Assembly (NCBI GenBank): GCA_945952315.1
Contig: CAMFIE010000026.1
Coordinates: 1-56,164, forward strand
DNA from: an uncultured Rhizobium sp.
Lineage (GTDB): Bacteria; Pseudomonadota; Alphaproteobacteria; Rhizobiales; Rhizobiaceae
DNA: 56,164 bases
Reading direction: 5' to 3'
The notes beneath the pieces were generated by a model. It made no database searches. It was given only the letters and a program-made list of their open reading frames with translations, and was not told where the DNA came from. Made by a program: the position numbers and the translations under genes. Positions 31,434 through 40,065 of this stretch are shown in pieces (the first letter of the stretch is position 1; the number at the start of each line of letters is the position of its first letter).

Positions 31434-32926
31434 CGGTTGACCCGATAGATTTCGCTGCGGGCAAAGGCCCGTATCGCCTCCAGCCCAAGGCGAAGCCCGA
31501 CACCAGAGGCATCCAACGCTATGGCCTGCACCTGCGTTCGCGGCCCTTCGCGTGTCTCCACCTGCGCGGTGCCATGCGCTGGTGTGAGAATAAGGCCGTG
31601 GCGAAGGGTTTCCGCTGCGCTCAATTGCTGAATGTCCTGAAGACGGCGATGCGCCTGTTCCACGCCTTGCTGGAGATCAATCCGGGCGAGAGCGTGCGGG
31701 GTCCAGACCGCAACGCGGCGCGGCAACTCGACCCGACGCACATCAGTGATACGCAGTGCCACATGCGCCCGGGCAAATCCGAGCAACATACCGGGCGCTT
31801 CCGGCCGGGCCTGCACCTCCACAATGCGATCCAGCGACTTCAGCCAGAAGACCGCAATCGGTCGATCCTGATGGAACCATCGGCCAAGTATCGCTTCAGA
31901 GCGCCAGACGATGGGTGATTGAGCAATCAGCTCAGCATCGTCCAGCTCATGCAGGGCCAGCACAATTGCCAGCACACAGAAGTCGGTCCAGGTCTCTGCC
32001 TGCCAGGCCCAAAGCTGATCGATAATCAGTTCATTCTTCAGCAACAGAAGCCAAGCTTTGTATATGCGGCTGTAGCCTGGATCCTGCATCAGCACATAAT
32101 TTGGTGTGATACCGGCATCCGCCACTCTCACATCAAGGTCCATCAGGTGCTCGGCAAGCATGTTGCAGCGTTTTGCGAAGGCTTCGACCTGTCTGTATCG
32201 GACACTTGCCTTTGCCTTGGGATGCTCCTTCATCCATTTTCGAGCGATGTCGGAGGCGAGGCGGGTATAGGCATGCAGAACGCGATTTTCCGGCGTGTCG
32301 AAGTTCTCGCGCCGCACGGTGGCCAGCATGCGCTGGCTTGGACCGGCGCGTTCCGAAACAGTTCGTCCCGGCTGGCGAACAAGCCAGAGCATCGAGGCCC
32401 TGTCCATTTCCTGAACACGGTCGAGTGAAACGCGCTCTCTCGCCCGCCGAAGCACCCGCCGGATGCGCGCATCAAGGTCGCGCAAATGCGGCGCGATTTC
32501 GCGTGCCTGCCTGACGATTTCCGCCATACGAGGATTTTCCTCGTTTTCCGCCCTGTCCCATGCCGCGCGCAATCGTGACCAGACGTGGAGCGGATCATCG
32601 AGGGCATCGCCGAGTTCCTGCACGCGCGCCAGCACTTCGTTCATACGTTGAAGGCAGGCGCGAGCCTCGGTTTCCTGCGGCGTCTCCTGTTCCTTGATCG
32701 CGCGCGGACGCACCGGAAAACCATAGCGCGGTGGCCGGTCGCCATGACCTTTTCGGGGATAGGGATGAAGCAGCAGGTGCGTTTGCGTGCCGCGAAGCAC
32801 GGACCGCATGAGAACACTGTGGTCAACGTTCCTGGGCGGTGTGCCTGTTGCTTCGCTGATGAGGCAGTCATTCACGCCAAATGCGGACCGACCTTGCCCA
32901 TCCCATGGCCGCGCAAGATGAAGCAT
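31430..32926 (-). CDS. cnuC: DUF2357/McrC-like protein, nuclease residues apparently lost
   Basis: A protein of 498 residues from the ATG at 32926, which shares one base with the stop of the upstream McrB-like gene (TGATG). A longer frame to 33067 would overlap that gene by 142 bases. The middle has the DUF2357 hallmark on either side of NFDTPENRVLHAYTRLA (about residue 220), preceded by a helical segment (AREIAPHLRDLDARIRR). In McrC-type proteins a PD-(D/E)xK nuclease follows. Here the matching strands read RIVEVQARP and RRVAVWTPH, and I cannot find the Asp and Glu-x-Lys set, so the domain looks inactive. It is the expected partner of the McrB-like ATPase, acting as stimulator or scaffold. 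Confidence 0.75.
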   Translation of the reverse strand: MLHLARPWDGQGRSAFGVNDCLISEATGTPPRNVDHSVLMRSVLRGTQTHLLLHPYPRKGHGDRPPRYGFPVRPRAIKEQETPQETEARACLQRMNEVLARVQELGDALDDPLHVWSRLRAAWDRAENEENPRMAEIVRQAREIAPHLRDLDARIRRVLRRARERVSLDRVQEMDRASMLWLVRQPGRTVSERAGPSQRMLATVRRENFDTPENRVLHAYTRLASDIARKWMKEHPKAKASVRYRQVEAFAKRCNMLAEHLMDLDVRVADAGITPNYVLMQDPGYSRIYKAWLLLLKNELIIDQLWAWQAETWTDFCVLAIVLALHELDDAELIAQSPIVWRSEAILGRWFHQDRPIAVFWLKSLDRIVEVQARPEAPGMLLGFARAHVALRITDVRRVELPRRVAVWTPHALARIDLQQGVEQAHRRLQDIQQLSAAETLRHGLILTPAHGTAQVETREGPRTQVQAIALDASGVGLRLGLEAIRAFARSEIYRVNR

Positions 32927-34947
32927 CAGCGGGTTACCCCATTCCAGACGAATTGGCCGGAGCCCTGCTCGGCGGTCTGCACAGACTCCTGTATTGCTTC
33001 GGCGAGCACGTTGTCCTGCAGATCCCGCGAGACGAAGTCCTTGAGCGCGCTGAAAGCCCCCTCGCAATTGCTGACCTCCAGTCCGCGTAGCTTGGGCAAC
33101 AGCCTCATCTCCACCTGATCTGCCAAGGCCACGTGAACTTCCGCTCCACGGTCACCAACCGGATAGTTGGCGACATAGGAGAGGATCGCGCGTCCCAGAC
33201 GGTGCCCGAACGGCCGCTTGAATTCGGTCATAAGGCTTGCCATGCGTTCTGTATTTTCGCGCACCAGGGGCATCTTTTCCACGTCGCCGGTCGTTTTTAC
33301 CCATTCACGCCAGCGTCTGGCCGACAGGGCTTCCGGTTCTGAGGCCTTGCCCTGCGCCGTTCCCGTGTGGATTGTTCGCGGCGCTGCAAAACGCAGCACA
33401 TTGGCCCGGTCCACGACCTTGTCGGAGAGCGATTGCGTGCTTTCGTCCTCGTTCATCGTTCCTGCAAAGAGGAGGTTGTACCCGGGGAAAATGCGGGGTG
33501 CGTCCGCGCCTTTCGGCATGGGTATCTCGAGTTCGATCTCCGCATCCTTGCGCAACGTCTTGTCGCCCACACGCGCAGCAGGCGGCCGGCTCTCGAGACG
33601 GCTCAGGAAGTCCGAGAAATAGTATTCGACGCGTGCCAGATTCATCTCATCCAGCAGGATCATCATCATCCGGTCCTTGAACGTCGAATCCGGATTGTTC
33701 TGGAGGTCAAGCTGGTAGAGTGCCCGTGCGAGATCGGTCGGGCGGAAGCGCTTTTCGATGTAGTTGTAAAAGCCCATGAGGTCCTGCGGACTGTCCCAGC
33801 GAGGCTGAACCGGCACCTGCAGGAAGCCGATACCCATGCCGGCTGCATATTGGCGCGGCAACTGGCTCTTGCCGGTGCCGGAAATACCGGCAAGCACCGC
33901 CATCTGCGCCGTCTCGTTGACTTTCATGGCGGTGTGGAAGGCCTTCACGACGCGGGGGTGATATTCAAGGCCGCTCTGCCTCAGCCGTTCCATCACATGC
34001 TTGAGAGCCTCGGCTTCGTTTTCACCGGCTCTTTCCTTCCATTGCGCCATTTGCTGAAGCACCGGCGGTCTTACTTTCAGTTCCTTGAGCTTTTCTTCAA
34101 TGCTTTCCGGAGTGGCGTACTCATTCTCACCGACTTGCTCACCCATCTGTGCGAGCTGAGCCTGAAGTGCCGCCCGACGGTCTTCAAGCCGGGAAATATC
34201 CTGGTGAAGTCCGCGTATCGTTTCTTCCGAGGCTGCGACCCGTGCGGCGGCCTGCGCGAATTCTGCCGAAACTGCAGCCGAGGCTGCCCTTTCCGCCGCC
34301 AGTTGCTCCCGCATCCCGTCAAGTTGCTGCCGGATGCGCTCTGCGTCTGCCTCCATCTGGCGGAGTTCACGCTCCTTCGCTTCTGCCTGCCGGCCAAGGT
34401 CGCTGATACGGGCCTCCGCCTCCTCAAGCGATCGCACGCTGTCGCGCAGGTCCTTCAGCTTTGCCTCCAGTTCCTCTTTTTCCTTTTGCATCACTTCGAT
34501 CTGCGCGAAAAGTCGTTCCGCGGCGATCAGCCTGTCCTGTACGGCATCCAGATCAGCACGGGCAGTTGCCAGCTCAGCATCGAGGCCGAACTTCTCGGCA
34601 AGCGTTTTTTCCATCTCGTCGCGAACGGCACGCACCTCCGCGCGGCGTTCGTCCATCTGGTTCAATTCTGCCTTGAGCTCATGCAATTGACGGATCGTCG
34701 CGTCGCAATCGGCCTGTATATCCGCGATATGGGCAATCGCTTCCCGCCGTTTGGCGAGTTCATTGTCAATATCGAGAATTTCAGTGCGCTTGTTCTGGAT
34801 CTGGGCGACCAGCTCATCAAGATCCCGAAGGGGGGCACGCGCTGTTACGACCCGATCATTGTAGATGGCAAAAATCGTGTGCAGCCCGATCAGGGAAAAA
34901 ACGGTTACCGCGAGGATGAGGAGAAGGGCGCTATTCTCACTGAACAT
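32926..34947 (-). CDS. cnuB: Membrane-anchored coiled-coil McrB-type AAA+ ATPase
   Basis: A protein of 673 residues. An N-terminal membrane helix (residues 7-28) is followed by a long coiled coil (about 38-270) and an McrB-type AAA+ domain (about 320-640): Walker A GISGTGKS (354-361), Walker B MILLDEMNLA (429-438) and the McrB signature GTMNEDES (496-503). McrB ATPases normally hydrolyse GTP and drive a nuclease partner. Extensive coiled coils in front of the McrB motor are the defining mark of CoCoNuT systems. The ATG at 34947 has AAGGAG eight bases upstream, which rules out the longer frame to 34995. It overlaps the upstream coiled-coil gene by 11 bases. Confidence 0.85.
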   Translation of the reverse strand: MFSENSALLLILAVTVFSLIGLHTIFAIYNDRVVTARAPLRDLDELVAQIQNKRTEILDIDNELAKRREAIAHIADIQADCDATIRQLHELKAELNQMDERRAEVRAVRDEMEKTLAEKFGLDAELATARADLDAVQDRLIAAERLFAQIEVMQKEKEELEAKLKDLRDSVRSLEEAEARISDLGRQAEAKERELRQMEADAERIRQQLDGMREQLAAERAASAAVSAEFAQAAARVAASEETIRGLHQDISRLEDRRAALQAQLAQMGEQVGENEYATPESIEEKLKELKVRPPVLQQMAQWKERAGENEAEALKHVMERLRQSGLEYHPRVVKAFHTAMKVNETAQMAVLAGISGTGKSQLPRQYAAGMGIGFLQVPVQPRWDSPQDLMGFYNYIEKRFRPTDLARALYQLDLQNNPDSTFKDRMMMILLDEMNLARVEYYFSDFLSRLESRPPAARVGDKTLRKDAEIELEIPMPKGADAPRIFPGYNLLFAGTMNEDESTQSLSDKVVDRANVLRFAAPRTIHTGTAQGKASEPEALSARRWREWVKTTGDVEKMPLVRENTERMASLMTEFKRPFGHRLGRAILSYVANYPVGDRGAEVHVALADQVEMRLLPKLRGLEVSNCEGAFSALKDFVSRDLQDNVLAEAIQESVQTAEQGSGQFVWNGVTR

Positions 34948-36298
34948 TCTTCGGCTCCTTCGCTGGTGTCGAGGGTTTTTGAGCCGCGACGGCATTGGTC
35001 AGATCGGCCAATTGCTGGGTCAGCATGCCCTTGCGCCCATTGAGGTCAGCCAGTTCGTTCCGGATGCGCTCCAGGTCAGCCTGCTGTGACGTGAGGTCGG
35101 TTGCCATCTGGCCCTGTTCTTCCGAAAGGCTGCTGATCGCATCCTCCAGGCTCTTCTTCTGGCCTTGCAGGCGGGGAAGATCGGCAGCCGCGGCCTTGGT
35201 CTGCTCCTTCAGGAGCGACAATGTAGCGAGTTCCTCCCGGGCGCTGATCAGATCCGCATCTGCTGCAGCTTTTTCCTTTCGAAGCTCTTCGATCTGGGAT
35301 TTGGAAGTCGCCGTCTCGCTCTGGATCTGAAGCAAGGCGGCCTCGGCCGCCTTGGTCCGTGCCTCGGCATCGGCCGCCTCCTGCTTCGCCTTTTCCAGAC
35401 CGGTTGTCGCGGTGGCGAGCTCACCCTGCAGCTTTGTCTGGCGCTGTTCCAGCGCGCGCAGATCTTTCTCAAGCGCCTTGCGGTCGGTTTCCGCTTTTTC
35501 CAGTTGCAGCTTTTCGTCGTCCTGCTGCTTGCGCGCTTCGGCAGCATCCGCCTGCGCTGTGCGGATATCACTCGCGAGCTGGTTCAGGCTTTGCTGTTTC
35601 TGGTCCTTTTCCTCAGAAAGGTCCTTGAGCGCGGCATCGAGATCCTCCTTGCGTTTCTCGAGATCAGCGATTTCGCGCCGCTTTTGCTCGATTACAGCGA
35701 CTTCCGCCTCTCCCTTGCTGATGGTCTCATTCAGCGTGCCTTGCCGACTTTCGAGGGTGTCGAGTTCGTCCTGCCTTTTGCCAAGGTCGCTCTTTGCCTG
35801 AATGAGGGTCAGGTCCAGAGTGGCCTTGTCCTGGTTCAGCTTGTTGATGTCGCGTTCCAGATTGGCCTTTTGTTCCGAAAGCTGCCGGATCGTATCGCGC
35901 AGCTCCGCTGCGTTGTCGATTGCGAGCCGCGCTGCTTTTTCCTTCTCGGCAAGTTCAGCGATTGCTTTTTCGCTTTCGGAGCGAGTTTTGCCGAGCCTGC
36001 CGATTTCAATCGTCAGTTCATCCCGCTTTCCGGTCAGATCGGCAACGGCTTTTTCGATCGCACTCTGTGCGTCGGTCTGCTGGGAGATTTCTTGTAACAG
36101 GCCATTTAGGCGAACCTTTGCTTCGTCGCGTTCCTGCGTGAATCGCGTGAAGTCAGCGCGGATAATGCCATAGGTGCGCTCAAGCCGGTCGATCTGAAAA
36201 AGCAGCACGCCCAGCACCAGAACGGACACGGTGCCGAGAAGCCCCGCGATATAGGTATATCGGCGCGACCTAGGATAATTGTTGCTTGATGATTGCAA
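34937..36298 (-). CDS. Membrane-anchored long coiled-coil protein of the CoCoNuT-type operon
   Basis: A protein of about 453 residues. I chose a TTG start at 36298-36296 because TGGAGGG lies about five bases upstream; a GTG at 36349 has no good site. A basic patch (YPRSRRY) precedes one membrane helix (about residues 13-33), and nearly all of the rest (35-440) is a continuous coiled coil rich in Lys, Glu, Gln and Ala. The tail (NAVAAQKPSTPAKEPKNVQ) is disordered. No enzymatic domain is seen. The layout copies the N-terminal half of the next gene, so the two may form a mixed coiled-coil bundle at the inner membrane, as a sensor or tether. Confidence 0.82.
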   Translation of the reverse strand: MQSSSNNYPRSRRYTYIAGLLGTVSVLVLGVLLFQIDRLERTYGIIRADFTRFTQERDEAKVRLNGLLQEISQQTDAQSAIEKAVADLTGKRDELTIEIGRLGKTRSESEKAIAELAEKEKAARLAIDNAAELRDTIRQLSEQKANLERDINKLNQDKATLDLTLIQAKSDLGKRQDELDTLESRQGTLNETISKGEAEVAVIEQKRREIADLEKRKEDLDAALKDLSEEKDQKQQSLNQLASDIRTAQADAAEARKQQDDEKLQLEKAETDRKALEKDLRALEQRQTKLQGELATATTGLEKAKQEAADAEARTKAAEAALLQIQSETATSKSQIEELRKEKAAADADLISAREELATLSLLKEQTKAAAADLPRLQGQKKSLEDAISSLSEEQGQMATDLTSQQADLERIRNELADLNGRKGMLTQQLADLTNAVAAQKPSTPAKEPKNVQ

Positions 36299-39200
36299 TG
36301 CAGCCCTCCAAATCCTTAGCCAGTTCGTCAACCCAGAAGCGCTGAACACGCCATCCGAGCGACTTCAATTGCTTGTCCCGCCAGTGATCGGCGAGCTTGC
36401 GATTTCCGTCCGTATCGGAATGCCAGGCCCTTCCATCGATCTCGAGATCGAGCTTGATGCCCTTGTCTCCAAACAGTGCGAAGTCGAGCCGCCGCCCGGC
36501 CATCTCATATTGCGGTATAGGGTCTAGACCGGCATCCTTAAGCGCGTAATAGACCCGCCGTTCCCATTCGCTGTCGAAGGTCCCGTCCCTGGTTCTGGCG
36601 CGCGGCTCGGTCGCGATGCTCGCCAGCCGTTGGAGGCTTTTGATCTTGCCGGAGCGGGCATAGGCGAGGTCTCCGAAAACATGGGCCACAGCGCGTGCGC
36701 GGCTGATAGCAACATTCAGCCGACGCCAGTCCTTCTGGACGAACGTGACGGCGGACATTGCGCTGGTCTTCCCGAGGCACGGGGAAAACAGGATGAGGTC
36801 CCGCTCCTGACCCTGAAAACTGTCGACGGTTCCAACCCGCAATTCCGCTTTTTCCGTCCGTTCGGAAGGCAAGGCTGCGGCTATTGCTTCGGAAATCGCC
36901 TGCACCTGGGGACGGAACGGTGCAATCACACCGATGCTGCCGTCATAGGCCTGCTCTTCGAGCAGAACCCGCAAATGCCGGACAATCGCAGATACTTCCG
37001 CCGGATTGATATTGCTGGTCATGGGGGCGGATGGAGCGGGCACATCTGTCCAGGCGATTCCCGGCTTGGCACCCTTTGGGACTTTCATGCCGTCCTGATC
37101 GGCGGCAACCCGCAGCCGCCCGCCGTAGAACTCCGCATTGATATAGTCAACGATGCCCGTGGCAGACCGGTACTGGTCGCGCAACATGACCTTTGCCGCG
37201 CCAGGCGTCAGATTTGCCAGATCGAATAGCGAGCGCTTGCTCTGGGCAAAACGCCCCATGCCGGACAGGGACAGTCCCTGCGCCTGCATGAGGTTCCGGT
37301 CATGGGCGATGCCCAATGGACTGATGAAGGACAGCTGGCGTTCATCTCCCACAACGACAGCACGTTTTGCGCGCGCAAAAAGGGGCAGGGCAGAGGCGAT
37401 GTCACACTGGCTGGCTTCATCGAAGATCACCAGATCGAACAATCCGTCATCCAGCGGAATACGCTTGGGTGCTCCGAGGATCGACGCAAGCCACAATGGT
37501 CGATGGTTCACCACATCTCGGGTCAGTGCGTTGGACAATCCGCTGCCCTGCATGAGCTGCAGATTGGCAAAATCTTGTCCCAGACGGCTGCGATCGTCCT
37601 CCGATAGTACAGCGCGTGACGCCAGTATGCGTGGCAGAAGCTGTCGCAGCAAAGCAGCGACTTCCTCTGTCAGCGCAACGGGATCAGCCGGTTGGCCTAA
37701 AGCCAGCAACTGATGGCGGAGTTTTCCAATATGGGTCTGTAGAGCGGCAAGCGACGCTCCATCGCCGATATGCAGGTCGTCGCTCTCACTTGCGCGCCTG
37801 CGTTGGAACAACTGCAGCAGTCGCAGGATCAGACCGGAAAGCCCACGCCTTGTGGGGGCATCTGGAGCCGGGTCCGGTGTGCCGGGGTTTGCCTGCGCGC
37901 GCACCTCTATCCGCTCGAGATAATCGGCGATGGCAACATTCAGGCGCGCAATCTCTGCATGCGCGTCCAGAGCGTCCGCTCTTTGCCGGGCAACAGCAAT
38001 CATCCGCGCTACCGCCACCGGATCTGTTTGCGGTATGGCGCGGGTCGGTTCCCGAACAAGTTCAGCCAGAACGGCTTCAAAAGACCTGTCTATGCTCCGG
38101 GCGGGATCAAGCGTCCTAACGAGGAAGGGCACGTCCTTAGCCATGCTTCCCAACCGGTCCTCTACCGCATCAAGGGCCTGATGGTTTTTGGAGGCCACGA
38201 GAACAGTGCCACCATCGGCCAGCACCGAGGCTGCCATGGATACGATCGCCTGACTTTTCCCGGTTCCCGGCGGACCTGTGACCACAGTCAATCCGCTCCT
38301 GACCGCTTCTCGTACCGCTGTGATCTGTTCCCGGTTCAGCGGACCTGCGTTGAGTGCGGGGGCAGTGCGAACCTCTGCCTCGGGCGCTATGCCGAGCAAG
38401 GAGGAAAGGGCGGTTCTGGCAATCTGTTCTACCGGCCAGGCCGCAATCATATCGAGATCGCGCACGGCGCCAGCCGTAAACGTACTGTCGGTCGGAAGGA
38501 AAAGGCCGGCCATGTCGTAGATGCCGACAGCTGACGGATCAACCTCGCTGCCGAGTTGGCGCCCGGTTATCTTGGACCGGAACAGGCCTGCCATTGCCTC
38601 CTTCAGCCGCAAAAGGAAATCATCGGCGGGAAGACCAAGTCCTTCTGCCGGCATGAAAACGGACCGAAGGGCGGCTTCGGTCCAGCCGGAGGGGCGCGCG
38701 GCGCTTTTCAGCCATTCGGGATTTACAAGGACATCGTCCTGCTCGACCACGAGTTCCAGGTCGGTTTCCGTGTGGGTCCATTCGGCATTGATCAGCCCGA
38801 TCGGCCAAACGACCGGTGCGCCAGACTTCGTGCCGATGGCGATAGGCCATCCCACCGCAAGTGTCTGCTCATTCGCCTCCCGTTTCACGAGCGCTTTGCG
38901 GAAATCGTCAGAAAGTTGGTCCAGCGAAATGGAAATGCGCAATACCTCTCCGTCTTCGACAGACAGAGGTCCAGAGCCGAATATCAACTGCCATTGCTGC
39001 CCGTGACGCTCGGCATCCTGCGATATCGCGCCTCTCGGATCGGTTCTAAGCGCCGAACGATAATATCGCAGAAGCGCTGCAGGATCGTGTCCCACCATCG
39101 CATCTTCCATCGGCGTTTCGATCGCAGGCTGAGAGATCGATTGGAAACGGGCAAGTGCTGCAAGCAACCGCCTCTCTTCCGGCGCATGCGGCGGATTTTC

Positions 39201-39425
39201 CTTTTCGGGAGGACTATTGGAAAACGGAGATGCAGGCTGAAGCGTGGCACAGCGCCATTTTCCATCGCGCCCCTTGAACACCTTCCCGGTGGCTGAAAGC
39301 GATGCAAGTTCCGCGAAAATCTCGGAACGGCGTTGCGGATCGATATCACTGTCGAGCAAGACAAGAAGCTCGCTGGTCGTCCGTCCCGTCGGGAATGCCT
39401 TGATGGTGCGCAACAGTACTGACAT
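36270..39425 (-). CDS. cnuH: UPF1-like SF1 helicase with N-terminal winged helix and C-terminal Vsr/DUF559-type nuclease
   Basis: A protein of 1051 residues, first gene of the operon. The N-terminus (residues 1-60) looks like a winged helix (GRTTSELLVLLDSD, then GKVFKGRDGKWR). The helicase core has VVTGPPGTGKSQ (about 382-393), a long insertion, VIFDEASQCD (about 690), VVVGDERQLSFISP, IGVIAPFRPQV and VGTVDSFQGQERD, all as in UPF1/DNA2-type SF1 enzymes. The final 110 residues form a DUF559/Vsr-like nuclease domain with EWERRVYYAL, RRLDFALF, LEIDGRAWH and LGWRVQRFWVDEL; its acidic and histidine residues look intact. The ATG at 39425 is preferred over the frame start at 39548, whose extra residues come from AT-rich upstream DNA. 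SF1 helicases accompany CoCoNuT systems. Confidence 0.88.
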   Translation of the reverse strand: MSVLLRTIKAFPTGRTTSELLVLLDSDIDPQRRSEIFAELASLSATGKVFKGRDGKWRCATLQPASPFSNSPPEKENPPHAPEERRLLAALARFQSISQPAIETPMEDAMVGHDPAALLRYYRSALRTDPRGAISQDAERHGQQWQLIFGSGPLSVEDGEVLRISISLDQLSDDFRKALVKREANEQTLAVGWPIAIGTKSGAPVVWPIGLINAEWTHTETDLELVVEQDDVLVNPEWLKSAARPSGWTEAALRSVFMPAEGLGLPADDFLLRLKEAMAGLFRSKITGRQLGSEVDPSAVGIYDMAGLFLPTDSTFTAGAVRDLDMIAAWPVEQIARTALSSLLGIAPEAEVRTAPALNAGPLNREQITAVREAVRSGLTVVTGPPGTGKSQAIVSMAASVLADGGTVLVASKNHQALDAVEDRLGSMAKDVPFLVRTLDPARSIDRSFEAVLAELVREPTRAIPQTDPVAVARMIAVARQRADALDAHAEIARLNVAIADYLERIEVRAQANPGTPDPAPDAPTRRGLSGLILRLLQLFQRRRASESDDLHIGDGASLAALQTHIGKLRHQLLALGQPADPVALTEEVAALLRQLLPRILASRAVLSEDDRSRLGQDFANLQLMQGSGLSNALTRDVVNHRPLWLASILGAPKRIPLDDGLFDLVIFDEASQCDIASALPLFARAKRAVVVGDERQLSFISPLGIAHDRNLMQAQGLSLSGMGRFAQSKRSLFDLANLTPGAAKVMLRDQYRSATGIVDYINAEFYGGRLRVAADQDGMKVPKGAKPGIAWTDVPAPSAPMTSNINPAEVSAIVRHLRVLLEEQAYDGSIGVIAPFRPQVQAISEAIAAALPSERTEKAELRVGTVDSFQGQERDLILFSPCLGKTSAMSAVTFVQKDWRRLNVAISRARAVAHVFGDLAYARSGKIKSLQRLASIATEPRARTRDGTFDSEWERRVYYALKDAGLDPIPQYEMAGRRLDFALFGDKGIKLDLEIDGRAWHSDTDGNRKLADHWRDKQLKSLGWRVQRFWVDELAKDLEGCIAIIKQQLS

Positions 39426-40008
39426 GAATTCTATCAAATGGGCTAATGGGTTGGCCAGAGATTTATTGTGAAATATTAATTTCAACAGCGGCCAATTCAA
39501 GCGAATGGAACGGCAATTCGTCAATGGAAATAAGGCGGAGTTACGCAAAATTCTGCGTATATCCCCACAGAAAACATGTTGAAATTGCTATTTTTCACTT
39601 CATGCAATTGGATTTCGTTCAATAAATGATTCTTTCTATCTACAAACGCATAAAGTTGTGAATTTTATAGGGTAATTTTACCTTATAACTGAGCGAAGCG
39701 ACATGCAGTTCGGGCACAGGGTCTGCGCAAATGGGCCTAGTCCCGGGCGACCACACTGGTGTTTGACAGCGCCGGCCGCAGATCTCGACGGAAGACAATG
39801 CACGTTGCGACAGCCACCTCGCCTTGAGTCCGTGCGATCTATAGTGCCTTCATGGCCCGCTTCGTGCGCATTGGTGAAAATCGGCGTGGAAGCGGTAAGA
39901 CTTGCGTGATTTCTGCGCGCCGATCCGTCCGGCCGCATGAGATAGCGGAGATTCTCCTCGTCCATCGCGATATCATCCTTCCATCGCTGACATTCGGGAG
40001 GAGATGCG
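39426..40008. promoter_or_regulatory. AT-rich gap with promoter region of the defense operon and an inverted repeat
   Basis: This stretch holds no gene I can support. From 39430 to 39690 it is clearly AT-rich and must contain the promoter of the leftward defense operon. An inverted repeat, TTATAGGGTAA, TT, TTACCTTATAA (39665-39688, one mismatch), stands at the edge where the sequence turns GC-rich and could be an operator. The GC-rich rest (39690-40008) leads to the thiolase operon; I see no clear sigma-70 promoter in it. Confidence 0.5.
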
Positions 40009-40062
40009 ATGATGAAGGGTTTGCGGGTCTTAGCGTGTCCGTTGCGGCAAGGGGAGGTCTGA
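40009..40062 (+). CDS. Possible 17-codon leader peptide before the thiolase gene
   Basis: ATGATG at 40009 has a near-perfect GGAGGAG site five bases upstream and starts a 17-codon frame with two Leu and two Val codons. It ends with TGA three bases before the thiolase ATG, and its last codons contain the thiolase ribosome-binding site (GGGGAGG). It could couple or tune translation of the operon. It may also be chance. Confidence 0.35.
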   Translation: MMKGLRVLACPLRQGEV

Positions 40063-40065
40063 GCC

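Noticed and set aside
33367-35043. Plus-strand open frame of 558 codons opposite the McrB-like gene
   Set aside because: It is antisense to a gene with clear Walker motifs, and its product is a Leu/Arg-rich mirror of the coiled-coil codons.
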